From Setophaga petechia (taxonomy: Eukaryota; Chordata; Aves; Passeriformes; Parulidae), in assembly GCA_024362935.1 (NCBI GenBank), contig JANCRA010000019.1, forward strand, positions 3,592,501 through 3,656,500: 64,000 nt of DNA, in the 5' to 3' direction. Under the pieces are notes generated by a model. The model was given only the letters and a program-made list of their open reading frames with translations. It did no database searches and was not told the DNA's origin. Both the position numbers and the translations under genes were made by a program. Shown here one piece after another: positions 14,601 to 26,133 of this stretch (position 1 is the stretch's first letter; every line of letters begins with the position of its first letter).

Positions 14601-15483
14601 TTGCTATGTATGAAGGACATTTTGATAAAACTGTCCCAAGCAATGGCAGACAAGAAGCCTGTGCTGCTGAAAAATGGTACTGCTGTCTGCTCAAAGCTGG
14701 GTTTAAATATTGACCAGCTGCATAGAAAATAGATTTGTCAACAGCATAAAAAATAGTCACTGAGAAACCAGAACATTTCTCTGCATCCTAATGCTTCTAA
14801 TTCCCAGAGAAATCAAAGCTTCCATCATTTCATGGAAGAAAAAATAGTTTCTGTATCAGGAGTCACTAGGGAAATACAAACTGCTCAGATAAAGAGTGCT
14901 CGATCCTGGTTGATATTTTCTACCAAATGGGGGTACGCTTTCCAAAAGTGATTTTGAGATACTCACAGTTGGGTTTACCAGTCTTGTGGTACAAAACTTC
15001 CAGCTAGCTGGGTCCCAAAATGCTTCCAAGAGTTTCAGAGCCTCAGCATGCTCAGCTGGACAGGACTGGGGCAGAGAGGTGTTTCTGTTTCCTGTGTCCT
15101 TGCTTGGACAGAAAAGCAGCTTTTGTCCAGCCTGAGAGACAGTCACAAATGTCACTGGCCAGGATTCAGAGCCTCTTTTTCCAAACGCTCACTGCATCAC
15201 AACCATCACATGGGACTTGATAAATTTTTCATGCCAGAATTAATCAATTTCAGTGGGCAGCTTTCCTCACTGGCATGTGTCCTGCCTCCCTGGGGCACTT
15301 CATCTGTCACAGACAAACAGGATGGGGATCAGTGGCAGTGCTAGTGGGGTGGCTCTTCTCAGACCCATCAAACTGCATGTGCACGTGTCAGGTCAGGAAT
15401 TTTTGGGTCTCCTGGGACGTGTGGGGGGCTTTCCAGAGCAGAGTGCCTTCTCCAGGCATATAGGCAACTGCTTCTTTTGATGG

Positions 15484-16106
15484 TGTGGTGGTTTAACCCC
15501 AGCTGTAAAATAAGTCTCATGCAACTGCTCGCTTATTCCACCACCAGCCCCACCCCCCCCAGTGGTAGGTAGAATCAGGGGGAAAAAAGTTAAACTCATG
15601 GATGGAGAGACAAACAATAAGTGAAACAAAGCAAAATATAAGAATAAGAACAAGAAGAAGAAGTAGTAGTAGTAGCAGTAGTAATAGTAGTAGTGGCTCA
15701 GAGAGAGGTAATAATAATGAGACAGAGATACAGCCCAAGATAAGTAAGTGGTACCCAATACAGTGTATCACCACCCACTGACCAAAGCCCAGCCCATCTC
15801 CAAGGAGGAATTGGCACCTCCTGGCCAATTGTCTCCAGTTTATGTAGTGGGCAGGATGCTCTGAGGTGTGGAATATCTCTTGGGCCACTTTGGGTCAGCT
15901 GCCCTGGCTCCCTTCCAGTCATTTGTGCACCTGCTCACAGGCAGAGCCTGGGAAGCTGAGCAGTCCTTGACTTGGGGTAGGCACCACTTAGCAACAACTA
16001 AAGCAACAGTGTGTTATCAACGTTATTCCCATATTAAATTCAAAACACAGCACTGTACCAGCTACTAGTAATAAAATGAACTGTATTCCAGCCTAAACTG
16101 GGATGG
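15484..16106 (-). mobile_element. Endogenous retrovirus LTR (avian ERVL-like), antisense to DTNA
   Basis: The + strand starts with tggtttaaccccagc and ends with a block containing gtgtgttatcaac, 'accagctactag' and 'attccagcctaaact'. I recognise this order as the reverse orientation of a common avian LTR. An internal segment near 15868-15905 ('ggaatatctcttgggccact', then tttgggtcagctgccctgg) also matches that family. It appears solitary, with no retroviral coding region beside it. GATGG occurs at 15479-15483 and again at 16102-16106 and may be a 5-bp target duplication. However, the right end lacks the expected CA, so the right border could be a few bases off. A trinucleotide microsatellite has expanded inside it. 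Confidence 0.8.
15652..15695 (+). repeat. (AAG)n/(AGT)n trinucleotide microsatellite inside the LTR
   Basis: Runs of AAG pass into AGT triplets with AGC and AAT variants. The repeat lies within the LTR at 15484-16106, so it grew after insertion or in the source copy. It explains the low-complexity serine/tyrosine/leucine-rich reading frames on the minus strand here, which are not genes. Confidence 0.9.
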
Positions 16107-19100
16107 ATAGGTTTTTTTGGAGCTAATTATTTAAATGTAGTATGCATTCTTTTATCAGGCACAGACATAGCTCGAGAAATGGAAGGTAATGAAAATATAC
16201 TATTTATGAAAAGAATGACATATAGTAGGGCTTAATAAAAGGTATTATTTACCCTATAAATACTGAAACAAGAAAAACACTTATTTGTGAGAAAGATTAT
16301 TGCAGTGCTTATAATCCAAGCAGCACAACAGGAAAGGAACGATAAATGAGGCATTTAGTTCTCATGTTATGCATATTACATGATATTCCCACCCACATTT
16401 TATAAACCAGAAAAATATATTAAAAAATAGATCAATTCTTATTCTGATACATGATAAGCGTGAATATGAAATTGTAGTCAAAATAGTTCCAATCAAACTA
16501 TATTATTTGTTTATTTATTATTTTCTTTCTAGCACTACTAATGTAATAAAAGTTTTCAGCTTGGAACATGGGTAAAAATGAAGCATTCACTGTATCTTTT
16601 TCAGAGGCTGGAAACCTCACACTTGCAAAGATTTCTGCTTTGGAATGTCTGTAATATATTGAAGCCTTAATCCCACTCTAATTGGTACTTTACTAATTAG
16701 CTTGTGACTGGAATTTTAATTAGATGCACAATAGATGTTCATACCTGCAGTGGAGGAAGTATTTCCTGGGAAGAAAAGTGAAGGGAAGAAGATAGTGAAA
16801 GGAATCTACAGAAGACAAATATAATCTAATCCTTACTATAAGAAAAGTATACATTAATTAATATTTTTCAAAATTATGCCTCTGGAAATGTATTCTGTTT
16901 TTCAAAGCACGTTTGCTTTGTGATTTGCTTTTCTTCAGTGAAGAACAAATTGTACTTTTATTTTTATTTGTGCTGTGAGCAAACTGAGAAATACTGGACC
17001 ACAACTGTAGTTAATTAGCTCAGGGCCAGCCCCAGGGTCTGAGGTGGACATATCATGGGCTTAAAGCAGGAGTCTGTAATCTGAGCTGATGAGTAGAGCT
17101 CTGTACCTGTGAGCTGGGTCACAGGGAACAAGGCTGAAAAGGAGATGCCCAGCACCTTGACAGTGACATTAGTTGAGCCTGGGCTGTAGCACATTGTGGA
17201 GTTAAAATGCATGTGAAAAGCTTGGAAGATGCAGCTGAGTGAGTTCCTGTCAATGGCAACTCCGAAGTACCAATACTCTGTAGATGAGCATCATGTATCA
17301 CTTTTTCTATCAGGAAAAGACAGGAGAGAGGGATAGAATGTATCTGTCTGAAAATACTGCCACCACTAATGTTTTCATTAGCTTAATGGTATATACCCTG
17401 TTACCCAGAATGTTAGGATTGTCATTTGGGTGAAGGCTGTTTTAAAATCTGCAAAATATCTAGTGCAAGAGTCCTAAAAACATAAATCTGAAGTTCCTTC
17501 CTTCTCTGAGGAAGCCTGAGTTGTGTGTTTATAAATACATTTGTCAGGCCTGGTAATCCCCATGAGCCTCGGCAGTGAGAAGGGTGATTCAATTTCAGAA
17601 GATAATGGGACATTCTGAAAAATGATGATCAGGTCCAGGGAATGTTTTTATATGGGGAGATATAAACAGTAAAAGTAAAGGGAGGATGAATTGCAGAAAA
17701 CAGAAAAACAGTTAAAGAATTATTATTTTTCCCCCTACTAAAGGGACACTTTTACAACGGGCTTTCTGATGGAAGTGGAAAACATGCTGTACAATTTGCA
17801 TGATTTGAAAAATACTTTTTGTTACTAAATTTTGACTGGGAAAATTCTTCCACATGGTGAATAAGGTCACAGGTGAGCCACATTCCATGCTCTGCAAGAT
17901 ATTTAAAAGCAATAGCTAAGGAATATTTTTCTCCAGGTGTCAATATGAGGCAAGTGAGAGTAAAGTTGCACCCTTATGTTTTCAATAAAATTTGTAGCAA
18001 TCACTCTGAGGCCAGTAATTACTTGACAAATGTTAGAGAGCATTGGTGGAATGAAAACAGCAAATTATTAACTGGAGAAACATCTGTAAGATTTAAGTGT
18101 CAGTTGTGTCAAGAAGTAAAAGATGATGTCATCCTTGTGCCAAAATCAAATATCCCAATCTCAGTCAAATAACACAGGTAGTATGTGGTCTGAAAACAAG
18201 TTGCACATTGTGGAATAATGTTGAATATAGGAGAAGTCAGAGAAAATTATGATGGCATATAACCAACTCTACAAGCAATAAATATTAATCAAAAATTGTG
18301 TTTGCTCTGAAGTATTCACTTAACTGCCCTGCCTAGTAAAAGATAGTATCTTTTCAAAGGGCTTTATTAACTCACCTGTCCTATGAGATCTGGTCATTTC
18401 CCATGACAAATTTTTCTCCTACTATGAGTTTCATTAGAAACAGAAAGGAGTGGGGAGCTCAAACCATGTTTAGTGGAATTATATTGCTTTTAATTTTTTA
18501 TGGGAAGAGATTTAAGGCTGATTCATGTAAAAAAAGATATTACTTCTTGCTGTCTAATTAAGATGCTAGTTGGGCCTGGCATATCTTGAGGTGTCTCATT
18601 TTGCAGGGAGGTTTGAGTCTTCCCTGACACCTCCAAGACACCATCTACCTCAGATCAAATGCTGAGTGACCACTCCTGTGAAGCACTATCCTGAGAGCTG
18701 TTATCTCTGCAGAAAGGGAGGATACATAAGCTCAGACTTCATGCCATGCTATACACATCCCTATCACTCCTGGACAAATGAGACCCTACTTGAATACGAG
18801 GTGAACTTGAATATCCCTGCAAAGAGGCTGCATCCATACCCTTTGTCCCCTTCCTAGTGGGACTGCTGCTCACATCACAAAACATCCACCATAGATTGCA
18901 CTTTAGCAGAGTCGTTATCAGTACTCCGAGAATTGAATAGGCTACTTGGAAAAGGCAATTATAATGTACCACCACTTCATTTGAACTGTGCAGTCTGAAA
19001 GGGAAAAAAAAACACAACAAAACACCTCTTATATGATTGCCTTCCTGTCTTTGTGAAATAAAAGGAAACTGGTTTTCTGTCTTGAGTTCTTTGGTGATGG

Positions 19101-19887
19101 TAGACTTTAGCATCCAGTACTTTTATCCTTCCTGTTGTGTACATATGGAGGTTTGCTATGGGATACAGTGCAGTATTTTTGATTACAGGCTTGTATAGAA
19201 CATCTCCTTTACAACCTGGGTAGTGTGATGTTATTTTACACAGTCTAGTTGACATAAGGATAGGGATTAAAATGCAGGTCAGAAGTTCTAACCAGATTTG
19301 GCAGGCAGGAAAGGATATTGGTTCGACGGGGTAATTACCCATACGAAGTGGTGATGCTGACACCAGTTTTAATTTTTTGAGTGCTGCTAAAGATGTTTAT
19401 CTTCGCTCTGAAAGCTTTGGTTTTTTATGGTTTGAATGCTGGCTGTGAGAGAAGCTGTCACTTTTCTCTCTGCTCTATCCAGCAGTAGTGCTCTTCAAAA
19501 TAGTCAAAAGATTTTTTTCATCTGAAAACAGAAGGAAAATATATTCTTACTTCTGAGCCTTTTTGTGAAACTCATTTAACCAGAGATACACTGCCCTGAA
19601 TTTGAATGAATATTGGGAGAGTGCTTGCTTGGGTAAATAACATGTATTATGTTAGGGAGTAGAGATTTAATTGCTGTTGTTTGCTATTTTTTTGTCTCCT
19701 CCACACAGAATTGGCTAGAAGATAGTTTTCGAGACTATAAAATAATATCCGAATCTTTTATGATTTCTTCTCTCTTACATAATTTAAACTGAGGATTCCT
19801 TATTTAAGAAAACCTAAAATGAATTTCAGAGCTTGTGTTATGTAAGCCAGTTAGTTACATCAAGCAGAAAAACTGAACACTGCCTTT

Positions 19888-19909
19888 GGGAGAGAGGGGC
19901 GGGAGGGGG
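19888..19909 (+). promoter_or_regulatory. G-quadruplex motif 215 bp upstream of the first coding exon
   Basis: Four G runs (GGG, GGGG, GGG, GGGGG) are separated by loops of 5, 1 and 1 bases on the DTNA sense strand. This fits the usual G3+N1-7 quadruplex pattern and stands out in otherwise AT-rich sequence. It would be present both in DNA and in the unspliced transcript just before the exon A acceptor. Function is not shown; it is a structural motif only. Confidence 0.6.
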
Positions 19910-20123
19910 AACAAATGCTTGAAAGCAGAGTCCAGAGAATGGAGGACAGTTTGGGGACCAGGTTCTCCACAAAGCACGCCACAGAGAGGCTGGCAAAAGG
20001 CATTGGATACACGTGGAGCACCAGTCAACCTCCAAGGTTCTTCGGGAGCAATTTTGGATGCTTATGCACGTATGTTCAGTCAGGGAATAATACTTAATGT
20101 TTGCACATGATTTTGTCTTCCAG

Positions 20124-20191
20124 AATGATTGAAGATTGTGGGAAAAGAGGAAATACCATGGCAGAAAGAAGGCAGCTGTTTGCAGAAATGC
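20124..20191 (+). CDS. DTNA: Alpha-dystrobrevin, first coding exon (residues 1-22 and first base of codon 23)
   Basis: The acceptor is a pyrimidine-rich tract ending cag at 20121-20123. One base of 5' UTR precedes ATG at 20125, and a strong GTAAGT donor follows at 20192. The translation begins MIEDCGKRGNTMAERRQLF and continues AEM, matching the alpha-dystrobrevin N-terminus; the beta paralogue differs at many of these positions. Mammalian DTNA, from memory, has Ser rather than Cys at position 5. Alpha-dystrobrevin is a cytoplasmic scaffold of the dystrophin-glycoprotein complex in muscle, neuromuscular junction and brain. A second in-frame ATG (Met12, 20158) has an optimal Kozak context, with A at -3 and G at +4. 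The intron after the exon is phase 1. Confidence 0.95.
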
Positions 20192-20490
20192 GTAAGTACT
20201 TCCTGGAAATGTTTTGCTGTGATAGACCAAGCCAGTTGCTATGCAATGTCAGTAAAATTTATGCAAGCTTTCCACCTCAGATCTCCCTTGCACAAATGAA
20301 TATCATGAGACCAAAACTGCACGAAAATGGGCTGATTTGACCTAAGCAGGAATGAGAGGTTTTCTACATCAGATTTTTTTATTAAATTATTTTAATCCGT
20401 AGTTTTCTTAAGACAAAGATGATGGAGTGCACAGGTTGCAATGAAGAAGGATAAAGGTCTCCAAAAGCTACATCTTTTTTTGGAGGTATC

Positions 20491-21084
20491 TGTAGTGGGT
20501 TGACCTCAGGCAGCTGCCAAACTCCCACATACTTGCTTAATCCCTCACCAGCCTCCAGCAGAATAGGAGAGAATATAGGGAGAGCAAAAGCAAGCAAACT
20601 CATTGCTTGAGATAAAGACTTGATTAGGTGACAGAAAGAGAGGGAGAAAATTACAACAGAAACCAAGAGCCAGTGATGCAAAGGTGGCTGGCTATTCCCC
20701 ACTTTCCAAAAGCAGACTGATGCCCAGCCACTAATGGAACAGTGTCTGCACTGGAAGACAAAACTCCCCACCCCCTTCTTTCCCTACCCCATAGTAGGAG
20801 ACAAATTTTATTGCTGAGCATGACATTCTGTGGTGTGGACTAACCTTTTGGCCAAGTGGGGCATCTGTCCTTGCTATGTCTCCTCCCAGCCTCTTGCCCA
20901 TCCCCAGAAAGCCCTGGGAGGGGACAGAGTAGGAAACAGAAAAGCCTGAGTGCTGTGCAAGCGTTCTTCAGCAACAGCTGAAACAGCGGTGTGTTATCAA
21001 CACATTTCAGCCACAGATCTGAAACACAGCACCATGCAGACTGCGCTAAAGGAAGTTAACTGCATCTCAGCCAGACGCAGTACA
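20491..21084 (-). mobile_element. Endogenous retrovirus LTR (avian ERVL-like), antisense to DTNA
   Basis: The + strand starts TGTAGTGGGTTGACC and ends CGCAGTACA, giving the TG...CA termini of an LTR. The left part resembles the start of the LTR at 47075, and the right part (cagcggtgtgttatcaac, 'aaacacagcaccatgcaga') resembles the LTR at 15484. It is therefore a related or mosaic subfamily of about 594 bp. Flanking pentamers (gtatc left, gggac right) do not match, so the target duplication is decayed or the edges are slightly wrong. No retroviral coding sequence flanks it, consistent with a solo LTR. It lies only 300 bp downstream of the first coding exon. Confidence 0.78.
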
Positions 21085-21663
21085 GGGACTCATGCACTTC
21101 ATACCCCACCTCAGTGTAATTGTTTGTAGTCCTAATGAAATCTTGTGCTCCCTGCATGATAGTGTGTCAGGGATGTACCATACCAGCAATGTTCCTGCAC
21201 CTCTGACAGTACATCTCTCATTTCTCTTACAACCAATCCGCTGTTTCTCCAGGAAATTCTGTTACATGTCAAGTTTGAGACTGTCACTCTGTTACTAGAT
21301 TTACCTGAGTTTTGTGTGTAATTACTAAGATCCCTGTTGTTTGTCCCGTGGCTCCTAGTAAACTAGGACAGAGCATCTCCCTGATCTTTGGTGGCAGACT
21401 AAGGTTACTTGGGGCATTACTGGGACTGGAGTTACTGTGCATAATGAAAGGCCAGGTGTGTGCTGGTGAATTCAGTGTGTGTGAGCCCTACATCTGAGCT
21501 CTCCAAATTAAAGACTTCCCACTCAGATGGCCTACCAAGAACTGGTTTGGCCCATTCCACAGTGTCCACTAGCTCTGTTGTGCCCTCTAATTTGGTATCA
21601 CACAGTGCTTCCTGTTGTAACTCATTAATATTTCTCACGGATCTTTTCTCTCTGGTGCCTAGT

Positions 21664-21931
21664 TGCAGGACCTGAGGAAATGGAATGAAGCTGTGTCATG
21701 GGAGGTTCTAGGCTGGGTATTAGAAAGAGATTCTTCACCTAGAGGGTGTTTGTGCAGTGGAACAGGCTCCCCAGAGAAGTGGTCACAGCACCAAGCCTGA
21801 CAGAGCTCAAAAAGCATTTGGACAATACTGTCAGGCCCATGGGGTGATTTTTGGGAGTATCCTGTGCAGAGCCAAGAGTTGGACTCAATGATTTTTGTGG
21901 GTCCCTTCCAACTCAGGATATTCCTTGATTC
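21664..21931 (+). mobile_element. CR1 LINE 3' end, sense orientation
   Basis: The sequence contains the hallmark avian CR1 3' segments in order: 'ggctgggtattagaaagaga', cagtggaacaggctcccc, 'agaagtggtcacagcaccaa', gccaagagttggactcaatg and gtcccttccaactcagg. It ends in a degraded attccttgattc where CR1 carries its short terminal repeat. This is the usual 5'-truncated copy. It holds only the last bases of the reverse-transcriptase frame plus the 3' UTR, so it cannot move on its own. Confidence 0.95.
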
Positions 21932-23672
21932 AGTTGTCTCTTGTGTACAGCACCTTGGAACCTTGGAGGGAGGTGTTGTATGTTGACCAGAATCAAAAAA
22001 ATTATTTGTCCATTAGCAGAACATACTGTAGTTTTAATTATAATTGCAGAGGGGCCTTGATTTTTATAAGCTCAAGTCAGTGACATAGGTACCATTAATT
22101 TCAAATAGTTTTAAATACTCCTAAAATATTTAGGACTTTGCTGTGAAAATTTGTGGTTTGTTTCCACAGTTTTAAAGGCTGTTTTGATGTTGGATTGTTT
22201 AGCAGGAGTTAAGGAGGTATTGGGAAGATCAGCAGCTGGAGGCAGAGGAGGGACTATTTTCCTGTATTACACACCAGTAGTTACAGTCTACTATTTTCTT
22301 CTTTCACATTTTAGTATTTTGGCATACTTTCTTCAGTCTGGTTTATCTCACGTGTGCTTCCCTTTTCTGTTTGCCTGCTTCTGTTCCTCCAACTACTATC
22401 TGTGTATACAGAGAACTGGATGTTCCAGCTAGATAAAATGAAGGGAAAATACTAAGTCTTTGTGGGAAAACTAAATGTATTTTACCCATCTTCATAAAAT
22501 ACTGAACTTTGCATTCTGAGAGCCCCTCAGATACCCCTCTGTGTGGAGGGTGTGCTTCACTGAAACCAGAATTCATCCTGGGATTGCATTCAGCTGTTTG
22601 CAAGCCCACACTTTAACATGTGTAACAAAAAACCATGTGCTCCTGATGCCCTACATATTGTGGGCCATGTGAAGCTTCTTAACATTCTGATAGGCATAAG
22701 CCTGTGGTACTAGGTAAACTCCACAAGTTGCCAATATCAGAGGAAGAAAATTCATAATATAAAGGCTTCTGCCAGTGGTTTTGGCTCTTGGGATCTACAT
22801 CTGCAAGTCTGTGATTGAAACCCCACAATAATTTTACAAAGTGGGTCATGTTCCAGAATACACAAGATAGATGAGAGGAGAAAAATAAGTAAATCCAACT
22901 TTTCAAGCCTTTTTAAGTGGGAAGTTTATCCTGAACAAGGAATAGAAGGATTTGATTCTGACTTTAAATTTGGACCACTGTGATTTTCGCCTGTATTTTG
23001 AGAGGTCCAGTTCAGCCTTTTTTGCTTCTTTTCCTTTAAAAGAGGCATCCTTCTAGTTCCAAATTGCAAACATTTGTGAATTGATATCATAATCATTATC
23101 ACCTTCTGTAGAGTCCCGTGGTTAAAAGTTTGTATTATAACTCAAAATGCCCTATTGGACATGAAGCCACTAGGTCCTAGTCTTACCTTAGTCTGACCTG
23201 ACATGCCCAGGTATATCCTGAATATATATATGCTGATGAAGACTTCAAAATGTACAAAACTTTTGGCACATTATCCAGCAAGAAAACAGCAGCCAAGGCT
23301 GCAGTGTGTCCCTTTGTTATTTTTGCAAACTGCCAACAGTGTTACTTGACATGAACGTATTCAAAGGAAACAGAGTGAGGCACTGCCAGGAGGCAGCAGA
23401 AAGGAGAGGCCACTGGCAGTCCTGTAGGGAAGTTACAGATTTGCTGTCTCATTTGCCATGCTCAGTCCTGGACATCTTTCCACTTGTTTATCAGAACTCT
23501 CCATCACGTAAGTGATGGCACTTTTCTACAGAAGTCATTTGACAAATAGATCTCTGACTGTGGCAAAATGTGAATCATGACAAAATTAAATTGTCTATTC
23601 CACAGTCTTATCAGCAACACCTATTCCCCAAATAATATCAAAATAATACCATCCACTATGTGTGCAAATGGT

Positions 23673-23693
23673 AAAAAAAAAAGAAAAAAAAAA
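23673..23693 (+). repeat. A-rich simple repeat
   Basis: Two poly-A runs interrupted by a single G, without a recognisable retroposon attached. Confidence 0.85.
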
Positions 23694-24262
23694 GGCAATG
23701 TTGCCTACAAATTTGTTTATTTAGGATTATTACTGCAACCTCAGAAGCTCATAGAGCCAGAGTCTCACTTTGCTTTCACTTTTTAAACCTTGTTAAAATG
23801 CTGAAGTTTTATAAAGGAGCACTGGAAGCTTATTGTTAGCTTTCACTGAAGAGGGGAAAAGTTACATTAATTTTATTTATTTGTCCTGTTAAAAAGGAAA
23901 AGCTTAATGTTGCAAGCTTTATCCTCCCTTTCACCTACAAAGAAATTTTCCTAAAGCTGTCAATGAGATACTAATGGAGAAGGAAAAAAAACCTGTATAA
24001 TTTTAACAATAGAGGATATGATGGAAAAAACTCACAAAAATACTTCCTATACCTGATGTTAAGCAAAGGTAATTTCTCCTAGGAGTAGATGGTGTAACTG
24101 GCAAAAGGGAGTAGCTGGGAGCCTTGGGAAGACAGTGTGGGAGAATTTGGTCAAGAAAAGAGCAGACTTTGGGAAGAATAGGGAGTATCATTCTCATTTT
24201 CATGTCATAGGCCAGAGCACATCTGAAAAATTTGGGTCTGAAGGATGACCTTGTTTAAGAAA

Positions 24263-24344
24263 ATGTGGTGAACAGGCAGAATAGAAGCTTCAGGCAAGAT
24301 TTATGTGGTGAACAGGCAGAATAGAAGCTTCAGGCAAGATTTAT
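24263..24344 (+). repeat. Perfect tandem duplication, 40-bp unit, two copies
   Basis: The unit starting atgtggtgaacaggcag at 24263 is repeated exactly at 24303, with two further matching bases after the second copy. No mismatches are seen between copies, which implies a recent duplication, or an assembly artefact. The unit contains an AAGCTT site and no coding signal. Confidence 0.95.
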
Positions 24345-26052
24345 CAGGGAAGGAAGCCCTCCAATGGAGTCACAAGGTGCAGAGAGGATCCCCCTCACTC
24401 TGGAAACTCCTTCTCAGAGAGTAGTCTGAGTAGAGCTCAATCCAGTCCTAGTCCCAGACTTGGTCAAGAGTTTATTTCTTAAGCATTATATAGATGTAAT
24501 TGATACTTTCTATGACTTCATCATGAAGGATTAAGGATAGCAACTAAATATATTTATAGGAATAAAATCAATCTTTATTTAAATTGGTGATAATGATAAC
24601 AATTAAGCTAAAATATTTTAATCAAAATTGTTTACCAGATAGTATAGATATTTACAACTAACTGTTTTGGTCACTATTTAAATAAATTATTTCAAAAATA
24701 CTTAATAAAAATATTTATTAAGTACAGATTGGTGTTACTCACCCGTATCAATACTGTGGGCAAATCTCTTCCATTTGGTCTGAAGGAATAGCCTTGAGGG
24801 GGGTCCCCAGTCAAGGGAGGAATTGCCACATTTGTATCCAGAAGGAAAGAGTTAGAAGTCCCTGCCATTAAAAAACTGAACTGAGCTTTTATGGTATAAA
24901 GTGATTGACTGTCAGTCAGATGTTTCTAGGCTCCCCTTGCCAGCTCAGCAGCTTCAGATAAGTTATCAGTACTATCACTTGTTGCTTCCTTTATCAGGAA
25001 CTTTGTGTGCCACATCCTCAGCAGTGCTGATTTGTGTCAGGCAAGACTGTTGTTCGTGTCCCCAGAAGGTTTAGCTTTGCAGTGGTGGCGTCAGGCTGGT
25101 CTCAGCATTCCTGAACACCCGAAGCAGCATGATCCACCTTCTCCATCCATCACTGATAACTTATGCAAATGGGAGAAAATTTGAGCTGTTTTACCCCCAC
25201 TTAGACAGAGTATCCTGCTACAGATGCCAACGTGGCCATATGTTCAGCAGTTCAGCTGAGAAATCTTAAAGCATTTAGGAAGCTTGTGTAAAAGCAGGGC
25301 AGTATTCCACTCTTCTTGCATCCTGACTGCACTTTGTTTGGATGCTTTTGTTGGACACTGTGCCAGGTTCTGCCCCCAAATTGGCCCCTGTGTCCTGTCC
25401 TTGTTTGTGAGGGAGCTGCCACTCAGTTTGTTCCCATCTCTTGCACAGCTGCTTTGGAAATGTTACTGGATCTTTATGTTGCAGCAGCCAGGGCCAAGCT
25501 TTGTGTGGAGCGCAGAGCTGACCCTCAGAGGTCTCCATTGCTGAGAGCATACATCCACAAAGTGGAGAAAGGCTGCACACCCCTTGTCATCACCCCCTTC
25601 TGCAGATTGCCATAAGTCTTTATGTTACAGCACAGTATGTTTTCTGATTGGGTTTGCTGGCAATACCTTGCCCTGGTGTGGCAAGTCAGCTAAAGATATT
25701 TGTTATGGGCTTTTTTTGCTGTATATTAAAATTCAGCTGAGGTTTTCCCTGCTCTTGGAGCCTGGCCAGTGTGTCTTTTAGCCTGCAGCTTGACCAGATT
25801 GTTCTTCAAAGTGACAGACACAGTGGGCTGACTATTCCTTGCCTTCCTTTCTAAAATTCTTTTAACACTGTAGCTCCTGACATTCCCCTTGTTACTCCTC
25901 ACTCCTCTCCACTCTCTCTGCAAAGGAGAGAGCCTTGAAAATTGTTAAACCGAGGCAGCTCGTATGTCCTCTTTGTTCCCTGGCTTCCCTGCTAGCAAAG
26001 AGACACACAGGTCACATTCTGTCCAAATGTCACCGTTCTTCTCTTCCACTAG

Positions 26053-26133
26053 GGGCTCAGGATCTGGATCGCATCCGCTTGTCCACCTACCGAACAGCAT
26101 GCAAGCTTCGATTTGTTCAGAAGAAATGCAACT
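26053..26133 (+). CDS. DTNA: Alpha-dystrobrevin, second coding exon (end of codon 23 to first base of codon 50)
   Basis: An 81-bp exon with a pyrimidine-rich acceptor ending tag at 26052 and a strong GTAAGT donor at 26134. Spliced to the previous exon it completes Arg23. It then encodes [20 protein letters not shown] followed by VQKKCN, the conserved start of the dystrophin/dystrobrevin EF-hand-like region. The residues AQDLDRIRL distinguish it from DTNB, which I recall as having AQNFDVIRL. Phase is 1 on entry and exit. A frame open through the donor continues briefly into the intron but has no sign of being used. The protein region is part of the N-terminal half reported to contact the sarcoglycan complex. 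Confidence 0.96.

Larger units (their letters stand above)
1..20123 (+). other. DTNA: Upstream non-coding region, probably a 5'-UTR intron of DTNA
   Basis: No convincing coding exon is visible on either strand here. The first coding exon of DTNA begins at an AG acceptor at 20122-20123, with a single base before the ATG, so the 5' UTR must be spliced on from further upstream. Mammalian DTNA is known to use several distant promoters and untranslated first exons, so this stretch is best read as intron or inter-promoter DNA. It is AT-rich and has scattered open frames under 130 codons with no recognisable domains. A moderately GC-richer patch with a few CpGs lies at about 8200-8520. An untranslated exon could be hidden here, because such exons cannot be recognised by sequence alone. 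LTR, hairpin and simple-repeat features in this stretch are listed separately. Confidence 0.6.
20192..26052 (+). other. DTNA: DTNA intron between coding exons 1 and 2 (5.9 kb)
   Basis: It begins GTAAGT and ends with a pyrimidine-rich tract and cttccactag. It holds an LTR at 20491-21084, a CR1 end at 21664-21931, an A-rich run at 23673-23693 and a 40-bp tandem duplication at 24263-24344. The remaining sequence is AT-rich, with no recognised gene on either strand. It is somewhat less AT-rich between about 25000 and 26050, with no recognised motif. Confidence 0.85.

Noticed and set aside
24263..24344. Possible CRISPR-like repeat
   Set aside because: Only two adjacent copies with no spacers, in a vertebrate genome; it is a simple tandem duplication.
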